Notes under the pieces: model-generated
What the model was told of the DNA's origin: nothing
Databases searched by the model: none
Seen by the model: the letters and a program-made list of their open reading frames with translations, nothing else
Shown here: one piece after another, positions 52,777 to 63,300 of the stretch
How positions within the stretch are numbered: the first letter of the stretch is position 1
Layout: each line of letters begins with the position of its first letter
Made by a program: the position numbers and the translations under genes
NCBI GenBank assembly: GCA_016293065.1
Contig: JAEDEY010000001.1
Span: 13,580 to 77,579 of the forward strand
Reading direction: 5' to 3'
DNA length: 64,000 nucleotides
Source: Bacteroidales bacterium
GTDB taxonomy: Bacteria; Bacteroidota; Bacteroidia; Bacteroidales; UBA3663

Positions 52777-53775
52777 ATGATTATTCCAGGAAGAGTAGCC
52801 ATACTCGGCAGCGGTAGTTGGGCTACAGCAGTGGCAAAGATAGTGCAGCAGAATGGTGCCGATATGTATTGGTACATGCGAAATGCCGATCGAATTGAGC
52901 AGTTCAAGACTTTCGGACATAATCCTGCCTATCTGTCGAGTGTGCGTTTCGATGTGTCGCGTATCAATTTCACAACCGACATCAACGAAGCTGTACGTCA
53001 CAGCGACATGGTGATTTTTGCAATGCCTTCGCCATATCTGAAGATGCACGCCGAGAAGATCGAGGCATCGTTCAGGAACAAAGTAGTGATATCGGTCATC
53101 AAGGGTATTGTGGCCGATGATAACATCACTATAACGGAATATTTGAAGTCAAAGTTCAGACTTGAGGACTATCAGGTAGCGACACTCAGCGGACCAAGCC
53201 ATGCCGAGGAGGTCGCATACGAACGACTGACCTATTTGACCGTGGGCTGCAAGGACGATGACATAGCTGAAGAACTTGCCGATTTTTTCGGAAACTACTA
53301 TGTTCATACTACTACGTCTCAAGATATCATCGGTATCCAGTATGCAGGTGTACTGAAGAATATCTATGCCATTGCATCAGGTATCATTGGTGGCTTGAAA
53401 TATGGTGACAATTTCCATGCCGTATTGACAGCTAATGCCATCCGCGAGATGAACAATTTCATCAGCAAACTGGCACCAATGCCTGATCGTCAGATTGTAG
53501 AATCGGTCTATACAGGAGACCTTTTGGTTACTTCTTATTCGAAGTTCAGCCGCAACCATCTGTTTGGTACCATGATAGGCAAGGGCTATAGCGTAAAGAC
53601 AGCGCAGCTTGAAATGGAGATGGTGGCAGAAGGCTATTACGGCACAAAATGTATCAAGGAGATCAACCAGAAATATGGTGTCTCGATACCTATTGTTGAT
53701 TGTGTGTATAACATTCTATATAAGCGCATGAGTCCGTTTGTCGAAATCAAGCTATTAAGCGATCTATTAAGATAA
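52777..53775 (+). CDS. gpsA: NAD(P)-dependent glycerol-3-phosphate dehydrogenase
   Basis: This 332-residue cytoplasmic enzyme makes sn-glycerol 3-phosphate for phospholipid synthesis. The Rossmann motif is GSGSWATAVA (family usually GxGxWGTA, so Gly is replaced by Ala). Other motifs are MPSPYLK, SVIKGI, LSGPSHAEEVA with the catalytic region, and NIYAIASGIIGGLKYGDN with the conserved Lys in LKNIYAIA. It starts 12 bases after lysS and lies 21 bases before pgi, suggesting co-transcription. Confidence 0.94.
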   Translation: MIIPGRVAILGSGSWATAVAKIVQQNGADMYWYMRNADRIEQFKTFGHNPAYLSSVRFDVSRINFTTDINEAVRHSDMVIFAMPSPYLKMHAEKIEASFRNKVVISVIKGIVADDNITITEYLKSKFRLEDYQVATLSGPSHAEEVAYERLTYLTVGCKDDDIAEELADFFGNYYVHTTTSQDIIGIQYAGVLKNIYAIASGIIGGLKYGDNFHAVLTANAIREMNNFISKLAPMPDRQIVESVYTGDLLVTSYSKFSRNHLFGTMIGKGYSVKTAQLEMEMVAEGYYGTKCIKEINQKYGVSIPIVDCVYNILYKRMSPFVEIKLLSDLLR

Positions 53776-53796
53776 AACCATAAACCCTCAAAAAAT

Positions 53797-55128
53797 ATGA
53801 AACTTTGTATTGAAAAAGCACAATGCTTTGTTCCTGCTGGCAGCTTTGCAGCTGTAGCAGCACAGACAGCTCCTTGTAACGAGCTCCTTGAGAGCGGCAA
53901 GGGCGCAGGTAACGATTTCCTTGGATGGGTTCACCTCCCATCAAGCATCACAGATGAGTTCCTCGCTGAAGTACAGGCAACTGCCGATCTTCTCCGTTCG
54001 AAGGCAGAGATCATAGTAGTGGCAGGTATCGGTGGTTCATATCTTGGTCCACGTGCCGTCAACGAGGCTCTCGACCACACATTCGGTCTCAATGGCAACA
54101 ACCCACGTGTAGTATATGCTGGAAATAATATCGGAGAGGACTATCTCGCTGACCTCATGGAGCTCCTCGATGGTAAGACATTCGCCATCATCAATATCTC
54201 TAAGTCTGGTACAACTACCGAGACTGCTCTCGCTTTCCGTCTTTTGAAGACTAAGCTCGAAGCTCAGGTAGGCAAGGAGGCTGCAAAGGATCTCATCGTG
54301 GCTGTTACCGACAAGGAGAAGGGTGCAGCTCGCAAGCTCGCAACCAAGGAAGGCTACAAGACGTTCGTCATTCCTGACAATGTCGGCGGTCGCTTCTCTG
54401 TTCTTACTCCTGTAGGTCTCCTCGCTATCGCATGCGCTGGCCACGACATCAAGGCGCTGGTAAAGGGCGCTCAGGATATGGAGAAGGTAACAGGTGTTGA
54501 CGTTCCTTATGAACATAATCCTGCAGCACAGTATGCAGCAATTCGTAACGCACTCTATCAGTATGGCAAGAAGACTGAGATTCTTGTCAACTACCAGCCA
54601 AAGCTTCATTACATGATGGAGTGGTGGAAGCAGCTTTTCGGCGAGTCAGAGGGTAAGGATCACAAGGGTATTTATCCTGCTTCTGTAGATTTCACTACCG
54701 ACCTTCACTCTATGGGTCAGTGGATTCAGGAAGGTGAGCGCACAATCTTCGAGACAGTAGTATCAGTAGAGAAGGCCAAAAAGACAGTACTCTTCCCATT
54801 CGATGAGGAGAACCTCGACGGACTCAACTTCCTCGCAGGTAAGCGTGTTGATGATGTTAATAAGATGGCAGAACTTGGCACACAACTTGCTCATGTCGAT
54901 GGTGGAGTGCCAAACATCAAGATTACTATTCCAGTGCTCGATGAGTACAACCTCGGCCAGCTCATATATTTCTTTGAGCGTGCTTGCGGTATCTCAGGCT
55001 ACATCCTTGGCGTTAATCCATTCAATCAGCCAGGTGTAGAGGCTTATAAGAAGAATATGTTTGCTCTTCTTGAGAAGCCAGGTTACGAAGAGGCAACCAA
55101 GGCTATCAAGGCTCGTCTGGCTGAATAA
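53797..55128 (+). CDS. pgi: Glucose-6-phosphate isomerase
   Basis: This 443-residue glycolytic enzyme interconverts glucose 6-phosphate and fructose 6-phosphate. It is of the short bacterial type. Motifs are [35 protein letters not shown] (core), and the C-terminal [14 protein letters not shown] with the catalytic Lys. A HAD phosphatase gene overlaps its stop codon by one base (TAATG). The product feeds the PPi-PFK encoded at 5.2-6.8 kb. Confidence 0.96.
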   Translation: MKLCIEKAQCFVPAGSFAAVAAQTAPCNELLESGKGAGNDFLGWVHLPSSITDEFLAEVQATADLLRSKAEIIVVAGIGGSYLGPRAVNEALDHTFGLNGNNPRVVYAGNNIGEDYLADLMELLDGKTFAIINISKSGTTTETALAFRLLKTKLEAQVGKEAAKDLIVAVTDKEKGAARKLATKEGYKTFVIPDNVGGRFSVLTPVGLLAIACAGHDIKALVKGAQDMEKVTGVDVPYEHNPAAQYAAIRNALYQYGKKTEILVNYQPKLHYMMEWWKQLFGESEGKDHKGIYPASVDFTTDLHSMGQWIQEGERTIFETVVSVEKAKKTVLFPFDEENLDGLNFLAGKRVDDVNKMAELGTQLAHVDGGVPNIKITIPVLDEYNLGQLIYFFERACGISGYILGVNPFNQPGVEAYKKNMFALLEKPGYEEATKAIKARLAE

Positions 55129-55838
55129 TGGTCAAAGCCTTTCTATTTGACATGGACGGCGTGCTCTTCGACAGCATGAAGCATCACGCCGAAGCATGGT
55201 ATAAGGTCATGGGTGAACGATATGGTTTCACCTGTGACCGTTCTGAATTCTATCTGTATGAAGGAAGCACAGGCGGACAGACCATCGATGCTTTCTTCGT
55301 CGAGCAGAAAGGTCGTCATGCCACCGACGACGAGTGGCGGCAGATATATAAGGAGAAGTCTGATGTATTTGCTTCATTTGGCGAGGCTTTGCCTATGGCG
55401 GGTGCAGCCGACGTGTTGCGCAAAGTAGGAGAGATGGGACTGACGCGAGTGCTCGTCACTGGCTCAGGTCAGGCAAGTCTAATAGGTCGTCTTGACAAAG
55501 CCTATCCAGGAGTCTTCGATGATGCGCACATGGTGACAGGCAACGATTGCCCCATAGGAAAAGGCAAGCCTCATCCGTATCCGTATCTCAAGGGCCTTGA
55601 AAAGGCTGGAAATATCAGCCCTGAAGAGGCTATTGTTGTGGAAAACGCACCGTTAGGCGTCAGAGCAGCCAAGACCGCTGGTATCTTTACTGTAGCAGTA
55701 AATACAGGTCCGCTCGACCCTCAAGTACTTAAAGATGCAGGAGCCGACATTGTCTTAGGTAGCATGTCTGAGCTTGCTGAGAAAGTTGTCGCGATAGCTT
55801 CCTCCCACAGGGATACTGACACCAGCCACGGTCACTGA
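55128..55838 (+). CDS. HAD superfamily phosphatase (beta-phosphoglucomutase-like)
   Basis: This 236-residue cytoplasmic protein has the HAD motif I FDMDGVLFDS (both Asp present), a helical cap (about 15-90), motif II in VLVTGSGQ, motif III Lys in IGKGKPHPYPYL and motif IV VVENAPLGVRAA. Acting on a sugar phosphate such as a hexose 6-phosphate is plausible, given the one-base overlap (TAATG) with pgi. The last 28 codons run antisense through the 3' end of the convergent LytTR regulator gene (84-bp overlap) and encode a polar tail ending SHGH. Confidence 0.88.
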   Translation: MVKAFLFDMDGVLFDSMKHHAEAWYKVMGERYGFTCDRSEFYLYEGSTGGQTIDAFFVEQKGRHATDDEWRQIYKEKSDVFASFGEALPMAGAADVLRKVGEMGLTRVLVTGSGQASLIGRLDKAYPGVFDDAHMVTGNDCPIGKGKPHPYPYLKGLEKAGNISPEEAIVVENAPLGVRAAKTAGIFTVAVNTGPLDPQVLKDAGADIVLGSMSELAEKVVAIASSHRDTDTSHGH

Positions 55839-56516
55839 CATTGTTCCCACTTCAGAGATGTTATTAATCGACACTATATAACTCTTATGTACGCGGGCGA
55901 ATAGATCTGACGGTAACTGTTCTTCAAGACTCTTGAGCGAATAGAGAGCCGTGATGCGTTTGGTAGTTGTATAGAAAGAGACATATTCACGCTGACCTTC
56001 AATATATAGAAGGTCGGCGTAGTTTATTTTATACATCTTATAATCTGCTTTCACCATGATGTAGTCGCGTGTTTTCGGCTGGTCGGTCTTGTCTTCGCCC
56101 ATATTTGCGTTGTCTGAGCCTCGCACGACAGAATCTTCATTGCCAGTTGCCAGTAAACCGTTGATTTTCATCTTTGCCTTGTCGATAGCCTTCTGGAAAC
56201 GCGAAAAGGCGATAGGCTTCAGCAGATAATCGACAGCATCTGCCTCGAAACTTTCAAGAGCATGTTCGCTGTAGGCAGTTGTGAATATGATGGCAGGTAC
56301 CGAAACACATGACTTGGCAAAATCCAGTCCGTTTAAGTCGGGCATGTGAATATCGAGCAGCAGTATATCCACCTTATTTTCTTTCACCAAGCTGAATGCT
56401 TCGAAGGCATTGGCTGCAGTGCCCACCACATTCATGTCATCCATTTTCTCCAGATAGCTCAGCAGCAGTTTGCGAGCCAAGAATTCATCATCTACAATCA
56501 ATACGTTGAATTTCAT
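55755..56516 (-). CDS. LytTR-type response regulator
   Basis: This 253-residue regulator has an N-terminal receiver (about 1-120) with DDE near residues 9-11, the phosphoacceptor Asp in LLLDIHMPDLNG and the Lys in LLKPIAFSRF. A linker (about 125-150) precedes the LytTR DNA-binding domain (about 150-250: DYIMVKADYKMYKINYADLLYIEG core, RVHKSYIVSINNI). It pairs with the sensor kinase upstream across a 153-bp repeat-rich gap. The 3' end overlaps the HAD gene by 84 bp. Confidence 0.92.
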   Translation of the reverse strand: MKFNVLIVDDEFLARKLLLSYLEKMDDMNVVGTAANAFEAFSLVKENKVDILLLDIHMPDLNGLDFAKSCVSVPAIIFTTAYSEHALESFEADAVDYLLKPIAFSRFQKAIDKAKMKINGLLATGNEDSVVRGSDNANMGEDKTDQPKTRDYIMVKADYKMYKINYADLLYIEGQREYVSFYTTTKRITALYSLKSLEEQLPSDLFARVHKSYIVSINNISEVGTMSVTVAGVSIPVGGSYRDNFLSKLRHAT

Positions 56517-56525
56517 AAGATTTTA

Positions 56526-56660
56526 ATGGGAGTTAACGGGAGTGAAGATGTTAAGGCGCTACGCTTGTTGAGATGATTAAGGTATTCAGTAGTGTCTTGT
56601 CTGTGTAGTGTCAAACAACATCTTCACACCATTACATCTTCACATCCTCATTAACTCCAT
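56526..56660. repeat. Inverted repeat block between sensor kinase and response regulator genes
   Basis: ATGGGAGTTAA (56526-56536) is mirrored by TTAACTCCAT (56651-56660) with one base missing. GTGAAGATGTT (56542-56552) is a perfect inverse of AACATCTTCAC (56617-56627). Further CATCTTCACA copies follow. The block combines the GGAG(A/T)TAAC motif with the CTTCAC motif of 11817-11950. Confidence 0.72.
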
Positions 56661-56669
56661 GATAAAAAA

Positions 56670-57740
56670 TTAAACATTAATAGTAAGTTTTGTCTTATAC
56701 ACACATTCTGTCTCAGAGATCTCGAACGAGTAGTCATCGCCGAAGATGAGGTTGAGTCGCTGGCGCACATTATTTATGCCGATGCCAGTGCGTTCGTCAT
56801 CCTCCTGCTGATATGGGTTATGATGCTTTGAGTTTTCGGTCTCGAACACCACACGTTTGTCTTCTTGCAGCAGATAGATACGTATAAAGGCGTTTGGATC
56901 GTCGATGATACGGCTATGCTTGAAACAGTTTTCAACCATAGGCTGGAACACCATAGGCGGTATCTCTAAGCTATTGTTCTCAATTTTACAATCGAAAGTC
57001 AGATTAGGCTCATTCTCCATCCTTATTTTCTGGAAATCGATATAATTCTGGATATATGCCACTTCTTTTGCTATTGGCACCATATCGGCACGGCAGTCAT
57101 CGATTACAAATCTGAGCATTTCTGAAAGTTTCATGACGCTATCAGGGGCTTTCTCATCCTGAATCAGAGTCAGCGAATAGATGCAGTTGAGTGCGTTGAA
57201 GAGGAAATGAGGGTTGATCTGAGCCCTCAGGTATTTCAGTTCCTGTATCATGCTCTGCACTTTTGTCTCCTGTTCGAGTCGTTTGGTCTCATCGAGCATG
57301 TGAGAGATGGTTACGACAGCAAAGGTGATTGAGAGAAGGATGAGATATTTGGTATAAAGTATATCCTTGCCCACTCTTTCTTCTATTATTGCCAACCGTA
57401 TCACCATATCTTCTGGCAGGTTCACTAAGTTATGACTGAACAGATAGGCATAGATGTGTGTATCTATTGACACCACAACAGTAGATAGAAGTAGGATGGT
57501 GATGAAACTGTAGAGGTAGTACCAAATACGTGATTTCTGAAGGAATCGCGGTATGAGCACACGGCGCAGCAGTTCGGTCAGAGCCAGCATCGGGGATATA
57601 GATACGGTGGACATGAGCAAGCTCGCCAAGAGCGGCATGCGTCGTGATGTGGCAAGCAGAAAGATCATAAAGATTACGATCCATGTGTATAATCTGCGGT
57701 TGCGATTGATGTGTTGTAGAAATTCCTTGCGTTTTTTCAT
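56670..57740 (-). CDS. LytS/YehU-type sensor histidine kinase
   Basis: This 356-residue membrane sensor has four predicted helices in the first 150 residues (about 16-33, 41-60, 72-95 and 130-150) and no large periplasmic domain. A coiled-coil linker leads to a His_kinase domain with the phosphoacceptor in RAQINPHFLFNALN. The ATPase part has FQPMVENCFKHS (N box) and GIGINNVRQRL (G box). It should phosphorylate the LytTR regulator encoded downstream. Its start codon lies only 5 bases after a -7 box (57745-57752). It is divergent from the efflux operon, a likely target. Confidence 0.9.
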   Translation of the reverse strand: MKKRKEFLQHINRNRRLYTWIVIFMIFLLATSRRMPLLASLLMSTVSISPMLALTELLRRVLIPRFLQKSRIWYYLYSFITILLLSTVVVSIDTHIYAYLFSHNLVNLPEDMVIRLAIIEERVGKDILYTKYLILLSITFAVVTISHMLDETKRLEQETKVQSMIQELKYLRAQINPHFLFNALNCIYSLTLIQDEKAPDSVMKLSEMLRFVIDDCRADMVPIAKEVAYIQNYIDFQKIRMENEPNLTFDCKIENNSLEIPPMVFQPMVENCFKHSRIIDDPNAFIRIYLLQEDKRVVFETENSKHHNPYQQEDDERTGIGINNVRQRLNLIFGDDYSFEISETECVYKTKLTINV

Positions 57741-57744
57741 GCTG

Positions 57745-57752
57745 CAAAGATA
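57745..57752 (-). promoter_or_regulatory. -7 box next to the sensor kinase start codon
   Basis: TATCTTTG on the minus strand ends 5 bases before the ATG at 57740, so a transcript from it would be nearly leaderless. No -33 match is seen at the expected distance. Confidence 0.4.
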
Positions 57753-57932
57753 CTTCCTTTTTTGTAAAGTTTACGTTGAAATAGGTGCTAAAAAATCTTA
57801 AATGGTTGAATAAAGTAGTGTTTTGGTTGAAAATATGACCATATTCGTTGATATGAATTTTTATGTATACTATAAATTTAGTAAATTCGCGTTCAAATTC
57901 AGGTGAGAAAAATCTTAAAAAATGAATGAATA

Positions 57933-59285
57933 ATGAAAAGTATCAGAAAAAAAATCCCTTTTGTAATGGGATTGTTCGCCCTTGGCTTGTTGTTGCCTCA
58001 GCGAGCAAAAGCACAGAGTGATTCTGTGGTCATGAATCTCGACAAGGTACTTGAGGTAGCACTCAGCGACAACCCGGACATCAAGGTTGCTGACAAGACC
58101 ATCGAGATCCAGAAGTATGCCAAGAAAGAGACCATCACGGGTCTTTTCCCAACTCTTTCAGCATCGGCTTCAGGTGTTAAGAATATTAAGGTTGCCACAA
58201 TGGTGATGGCGATGGGAGATCAGGTTATCAAGGCTAAGATGGGCCGTCCTTACAACTACCAGCTTACTGGAACGGTAGCTCTTCCGCTTGTTGCTCCACA
58301 ACTCTGGAAATCGGTTGAGCTCTGTGAGGAACAGGTGCAACTTGCAATCGAACAGGCTCGTTCGAGCAAGGTATCTACAATCTCGGGTGTAAAGAAGGCT
58401 TTTTACTCGGTACTTCTCACTCGCGACAGTTATGATGCGATTCTCGCAAGCTATAACGTAGCTGAGGAATCGGCACAAAACACAGCCAAGATGTTTGAGC
58501 AGGGACTTGTTTCTGAATATGACAAGCTCACAGCCGACGTGCAGCTTGCCAGCATCAAGCCACAGCTCCTTCAGGTTGCCAACGGACTCAAGCTCGCAGA
58601 GATGCAGCTCAAGGTGCTCATGGGTGTCGATGTTGAGGAGCCGATCAAGTTTGAAGGAAAGCTCTCGGACTACGAGACCGACCTCTTCAGCGAACTCATG
58701 CTGCTCAAGGAAGACACTTCGCTCGACAACAACTCTACTCTCAAGCAGCTTGACATACAGCGTCGTCAGCTCGAACTGTCAGAAAAGCTCAATAAGCTCG
58801 GATATATTCCAACACTTGCACTCCAGTTGCAGGCAGGTTATTCTTCAATGCCTGATAAGTTCAATCCATTCAAGGCCGATTACTACGGAAGCACTTCTTT
58901 GGCATTGGCATTCTCATGGAACATCTGGGATGGCGGAGCAAAGATGATGAAGACCCGTCAGAACAAGCTTCAGCTCGAGAACCTTGATGTCCAGCGCGAA
59001 CATGTCAAACGCCAGCTCGAACTCTCGATCAGCAGCAGTCTCAACAGCATCGAGACAGCAGCCGAGCAGGTAGTAAGCAACAAGGAGAACGTCTATAGTG
59101 CCGAGAAGGCATACAACATTAGCAAGAAGCGCTACGACGTAGGTTCAGGCACAATGCTCGAACTCAACAGCAGCGAGACTCAGCTGCTCAACGCACGTCT
59201 GCAGTACGTACAGTCAATCTACGACTTCCTCACCAACCGTGCTGCTCTTGAAGAGACACTCGGTAAGGTGGTGACAGCAAAGTGA
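57933..59285 (+). CDS. TolC family outer-membrane efflux protein
   Basis: This 450-residue outer-membrane channel has a signal peptide (about 1-28, ending AKAQ). Two OEP repeats of long helices and short strands follow: DKVLEVALSDNPDIKVADKTIE core LEVALSDNP in the first, KLGYIPTLALQLQAGY core in the second. It should form the trimeric exit duct for the RND pump encoded downstream. The gap to the adaptor gene is 33 bases. It is the first gene of the pump operon, divergent from the sensor kinase. Confidence 0.92.
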   Translation: MKSIRKKIPFVMGLFALGLLLPQRAKAQSDSVVMNLDKVLEVALSDNPDIKVADKTIEIQKYAKKETITGLFPTLSASASGVKNIKVATMVMAMGDQVIKAKMGRPYNYQLTGTVALPLVAPQLWKSVELCEEQVQLAIEQARSSKVSTISGVKKAFYSVLLTRDSYDAILASYNVAEESAQNTAKMFEQGLVSEYDKLTADVQLASIKPQLLQVANGLKLAEMQLKVLMGVDVEEPIKFEGKLSDYETDLFSELMLLKEDTSLDNNSTLKQLDIQRRQLELSEKLNKLGYIPTLALQLQAGYSSMPDKFNPFKADYYGSTSLALAFSWNIWDGGAKMMKTRQNKLQLENLDVQREHVKRQLELSISSSLNSIETAAEQVVSNKENVYSAEKAYNISKKRYDVGSGTMLELNSSETQLLNARLQYVQSIYDFLTNRAALEETLGKVVTAK

Positions 59286-59318
59286 TTTATTGAAGCAAAA
59301 TAAAATATTATCGACAAT

Positions 59319-60344
59319 ATGAAAAAAGTAATTATGGCATTTGCAGTCCTTGCTACAATGTTCACTTCTTGCGTGAACAACAAGGAGACTGCTACTACAT
59401 TCCGTACTGCAGAGACAGATGAGGCAGTGAATGTAAAGGTGAAGAAGGTTGAGGCACGCGACGTGGCACAGCTTGTTGAATTTACAGCCAATGTTGAGGC
59501 AAACAAGGTCAATTCCATTGCTCCCCAGGCTCCTGTGCGTATCCGCGAGATCAAGGTCGAGGTAGGCCAGCAGGTTACAGCAGGTCAGGCCCTTGTAATC
59601 ATGGATAACACCAACCTCAATCAGGTCAAGCTCCAGCTCGACAACAACCGTCTGGAGTTCCAGCGTATCGACGAGCTCTACAAGGTGGGTGGTTGCAGCA
59701 AGTCGCAGTGGGATCAGATGAAGACCCAGCTCGAAGTGCTTGAGAGCAACTACAACAACATGGTTGAGAATACTACTCTCCGCAGCCCTATCAATGGTGT
59801 CGTTTCTGCACGTAATTATGACAATGGCGACCTTTATGGCAGCCAGCCTGTTCTCGTGGTACAGCAGATTTCGCCAGTCAAGCTCATCATCAATGTCAAT
59901 GAGCAGTACTTCAAGGAGGTAAGGGTAGGCATGCCAATCGAGAATATTACCCTCGATGCTTATCCTGGTGAGGTATTCACAGGCAAGGTATCGATCGTAT
60001 ATCCTACACTCGATGTTGCAACACGTACTTTCCCTGTTGAGGTGAAGATCGACAATGGCAACCAGCGCGTTCGTCCAGGTATGTTCGCACGTGTGACACT
60101 CGACTTCGGCAATGCCAACCATGTGTGTGTTCCAGATCAGGCTATCGTGAAGCAGAATGGTTCGGGCGACCGCTTTGTATATGTAGTTGGTGCTGACAAC
60201 CGAGTATCGTTCAACAAGGTTGAGCTCGGTCGCCGCATCGGTGCAGAGTATGAGGTGATCAGCGGAGTTGACCCTGGTTCGACAGTAGTAGTATTTGGTC
60301 AGACACTCCTCGCAGCAGGCAAGAAGGTCAATATCCTTAATTAA
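59319..60344 (+). CDS. RND efflux periplasmic adaptor (membrane fusion protein)
   Basis: This 341-residue lipoprotein has the lipobox MFTSC (Cys about 20). It has the adaptor order: a lipoyl half-motif (VEVGQQVTAGQALVIMDN core GQQVTAGQ), a short helical hairpin (about 95-145), a second lipoyl half (LRSPINGVVSARNYDNGD core SPINGVV), a beta barrel and a membrane-proximal domain (about 260-341). It bridges the inner-membrane pump and TolC. It lies 16 bases before the pump gene. Confidence 0.93.
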   Translation: MKKVIMAFAVLATMFTSCVNNKETATTFRTAETDEAVNVKVKKVEARDVAQLVEFTANVEANKVNSIAPQAPVRIREIKVEVGQQVTAGQALVIMDNTNLNQVKLQLDNNRLEFQRIDELYKVGGCSKSQWDQMKTQLEVLESNYNNMVENTTLRSPINGVVSARNYDNGDLYGSQPVLVVQQISPVKLIINVNEQYFKEVRVGMPIENITLDAYPGEVFTGKVSIVYPTLDVATRTFPVEVKIDNGNQRVRPGMFARVTLDFGNANHVCVPDQAIVKQNGSGDRFVYVVGADNRVSFNKVELGRRIGAEYEVISGVDPGSTVVVFGQTLLAAGKKVNILN

Positions 60345-60360
60345 TAAAAATCAGTAACCA

Positions 60361-63300
60361 ATGACAATATATGAAGGTTCGGTCAGACGACCGATTATGA
60401 CCACGCTGGTATTCATGGCCGTTGCAATCTTTGGTCTCTATTCCCTCACCAAGCTGCCTATTGATCTCATGCCGGATATCGAGAGCAATACCATCATGGT
60501 GATGGAGACCTATGCAGGTGCAAGTGCCGAAGATATCGAAAACAACGTGACCCGACCGCTTGAGAACACTCTCAACTCGGTCAACTATTTGAAGCATATC
60601 ACTTCACAATCGAAAGAGAACTATTCTATCATCACGCTCCAGTTTGAGTATGGCTACGACATCGACGCCCTTACCAACGACGTGCGCGATAAGCTCGACA
60701 TGGTGAGTCAGTCGCTTCCTGACGGAGCAGGCACACCTATCATCTTCAAGTTCTCGGCCGACATGGTGCCTATCCTTATCCTCTCGGCCCAGGCAAAAGA
60801 GAGCAAGGACGCGCTCTATAAGATCCTCGACGACCAGGTAGCAAATCCGCTTGCACGTATTGCAGGTGTAGGTACAGTATCTGTATCTGGTGCTCCTGAA
60901 CGTACTATCTATGTCTATTGTGACCCAGAGAAGCTCGAGGCTTATAATATCCCTATCGAGACCATCTCGAACATCATCGGAATGGAGAACCGCAATGTGC
61001 CTGGTGGCTCATTCGACTCTGGTAACAATGCCTATTCGCTCCGTGTCAAGGGTGAGTTTGAGGATCCTAAGGAACTTGAGGAACTCGTAGTAGCTACCAG
61101 TGGCAACCAGATCGTACATCTCCGTGATGTGGCTCGTGTGCAGGATGGCGTTCAGGAACGTGCTCAGGAGGTTTATACTTTCTTCACCAACCCTGACGAT
61201 CCAAAGGGTTATTCAGGCGAACTTGGTGCGATGATCATTGTCCAGAAGCAGTCGGGTGCCAACTCTGTGGCAATCTCGGAGAAGGTACTTGCCATGCTCC
61301 CTGATATCCAGAAGAATCTGCCATCCGATGTCACTCTTGGTGTGATCGCCAATACATCCGAAAACATCTATGCAACTATAGGCTCACTCGAAGAGACCAT
61401 CGTATATGCAATGCTCTTCGTGGCTTTGGTTTGTATGATCTTCCTTGGACGCTGGCGTGCGGTGTTCATCATCTGCATCACCATCCCATTGTCTCTCATC
61501 GCATCGTTCATCTACCTTGCGGTTACAGGCTCTTCGCTCAACATGATCTCACTCTCGTGTCTGAGTATCGCCATCGGTAACGTCGTCGATGATGCCATCG
61601 TAGTATTGGAGAACGTCACAAACCATATTGAGAAGGGTAGTGACCCTATGCAGGCTGCTATTCATGGTACCAACGAGGTGGCGATCTCGGTTATAGCTTC
61701 TACACTCACCATGATAGGTGTGTTCTTCCCATTGACCATGGTTCCTGGTATGGCAGGTGTGCTCTTCAAGGAGTTGGGTTGGATGATGTGTATCATCATG
61801 ACGGTATCTACTACTTCGGCACTCACCTTCACACCAATGCTCTGTAGCCAGATGCTCCGACTCAAGAAGCGTGAGAACTGGTTCACTCGCTGGTACAATC
61901 ATTATATGGTAAATGGCGTGCTCGACAAGCTCGATGTTTGGTATTCAAAGCGAATCAACTGGGCTGTTCGCCATCGCTTCACGATGGTTGTGGCAATCCT
62001 CGTCTTCTTCGTCGTGTCGTTGCTCCCTCTGTACTTCAATCAGATCGGTACAGGTTTCTTCCCACAGAGTGACTCAGGACGAATCTCGGTTACACTTCAG
62101 TTGCCTACAGGTTCGCGTCAGATGCGAGCTCAGGAGATTGCCGAAGAGCTTGCCAACAAGTGGATGAGTCGATGGGGTACACCAGATACCAAGGTACTCC
62201 GTGCCTGCAACTATTCGACAGGACAGGCAGATACCGATAATACCTTCGCATCGATGCAGAGCAATGGCTATCATATCATCAACTTCAACATTGCAATGTG
62301 GAAAGTGGAAGAGCGTAACATGAAAATCTCCATGTATGACGTAGGTAACCAGATGCGCGAGGACCTCAAGATGTACCCTGAGATTGCCAAGGTTCAGGTA
62401 ACAGAAGGCGGACAGTCGGGTATGGGCGGACAGACCACAGCCTCGTTTGAGATCTATGGTTACGACCTCATGCAGACCGACTCACTCGCACAGATCCTGA
62501 AGTCACGCATGATGAATGTCAAGGGTGTATCCCAGATCAATATCTCACGTTCTGACTATCAGCCAGAGGTCAACATAGACTTCGACCGTGAGAAGCTTGC
62601 TCGCTATGGTCTCAACCTCACTACTGCAGGTCAGTATATCCGCAACCGTTTCAATGGTACTACAGCTTCTTACTTCCGTGAGGATGGTGAGGAATATGAT
62701 GTAGTGGTGCGTTATACTCCAGAAGTGCGCGAGGATGTCGAGACTATTGAGAACATCCTGCTCTATGGTTCTAATGGTTCGACAGTTCGTGTCAAGGACG
62801 TCGGTCGTGTGGTAGAGCGAGAGACACTCCCTACCATCGAACGCAAGGATCGTCAGCGTGTCAATACGGTAACCTGCGTTGTCAATGCCGATGAAGCGAG
62901 TCTTAGTGACGTCGTAGAAGGAGGTCTAGCACAGATTGAAGAGATGCGTGCCGAAGGTCTTCTCTCAGGCGATGCTTCTATTATCGTGTCAGGTTCATAC
63001 GAAGATCAGCAGGATTCGTTCAAGGATATGGCAACACTCGGTCTGCTTATCCTCATCATCGTGTATATCGTCATGGCAGCACAGTTTGAGTCATGGAGCG
63101 ACCCTACCATCATCATGCTTGTGTCTATCCCATTCACCTTCACAGGTATCGTGCTCGCGCTCTGGCTCACAGGTGTCGATCTCAATATCATGTCAATGCT
63201 CGGTGCCATCATGCTGATCGGTATCGTGGTGAAGAACGGTATCGTGCTCATCGACTATATCCACCTCCAGCGCGAACGTGGTCTTAGTGTCATTCAGGCA

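Noticed and set aside
59214..60122. 302-codon open frame on the minus strand
   Set aside because: It is antisense to the RND adaptor gene, with a repetitive Leu/His-rich translation and no motif.
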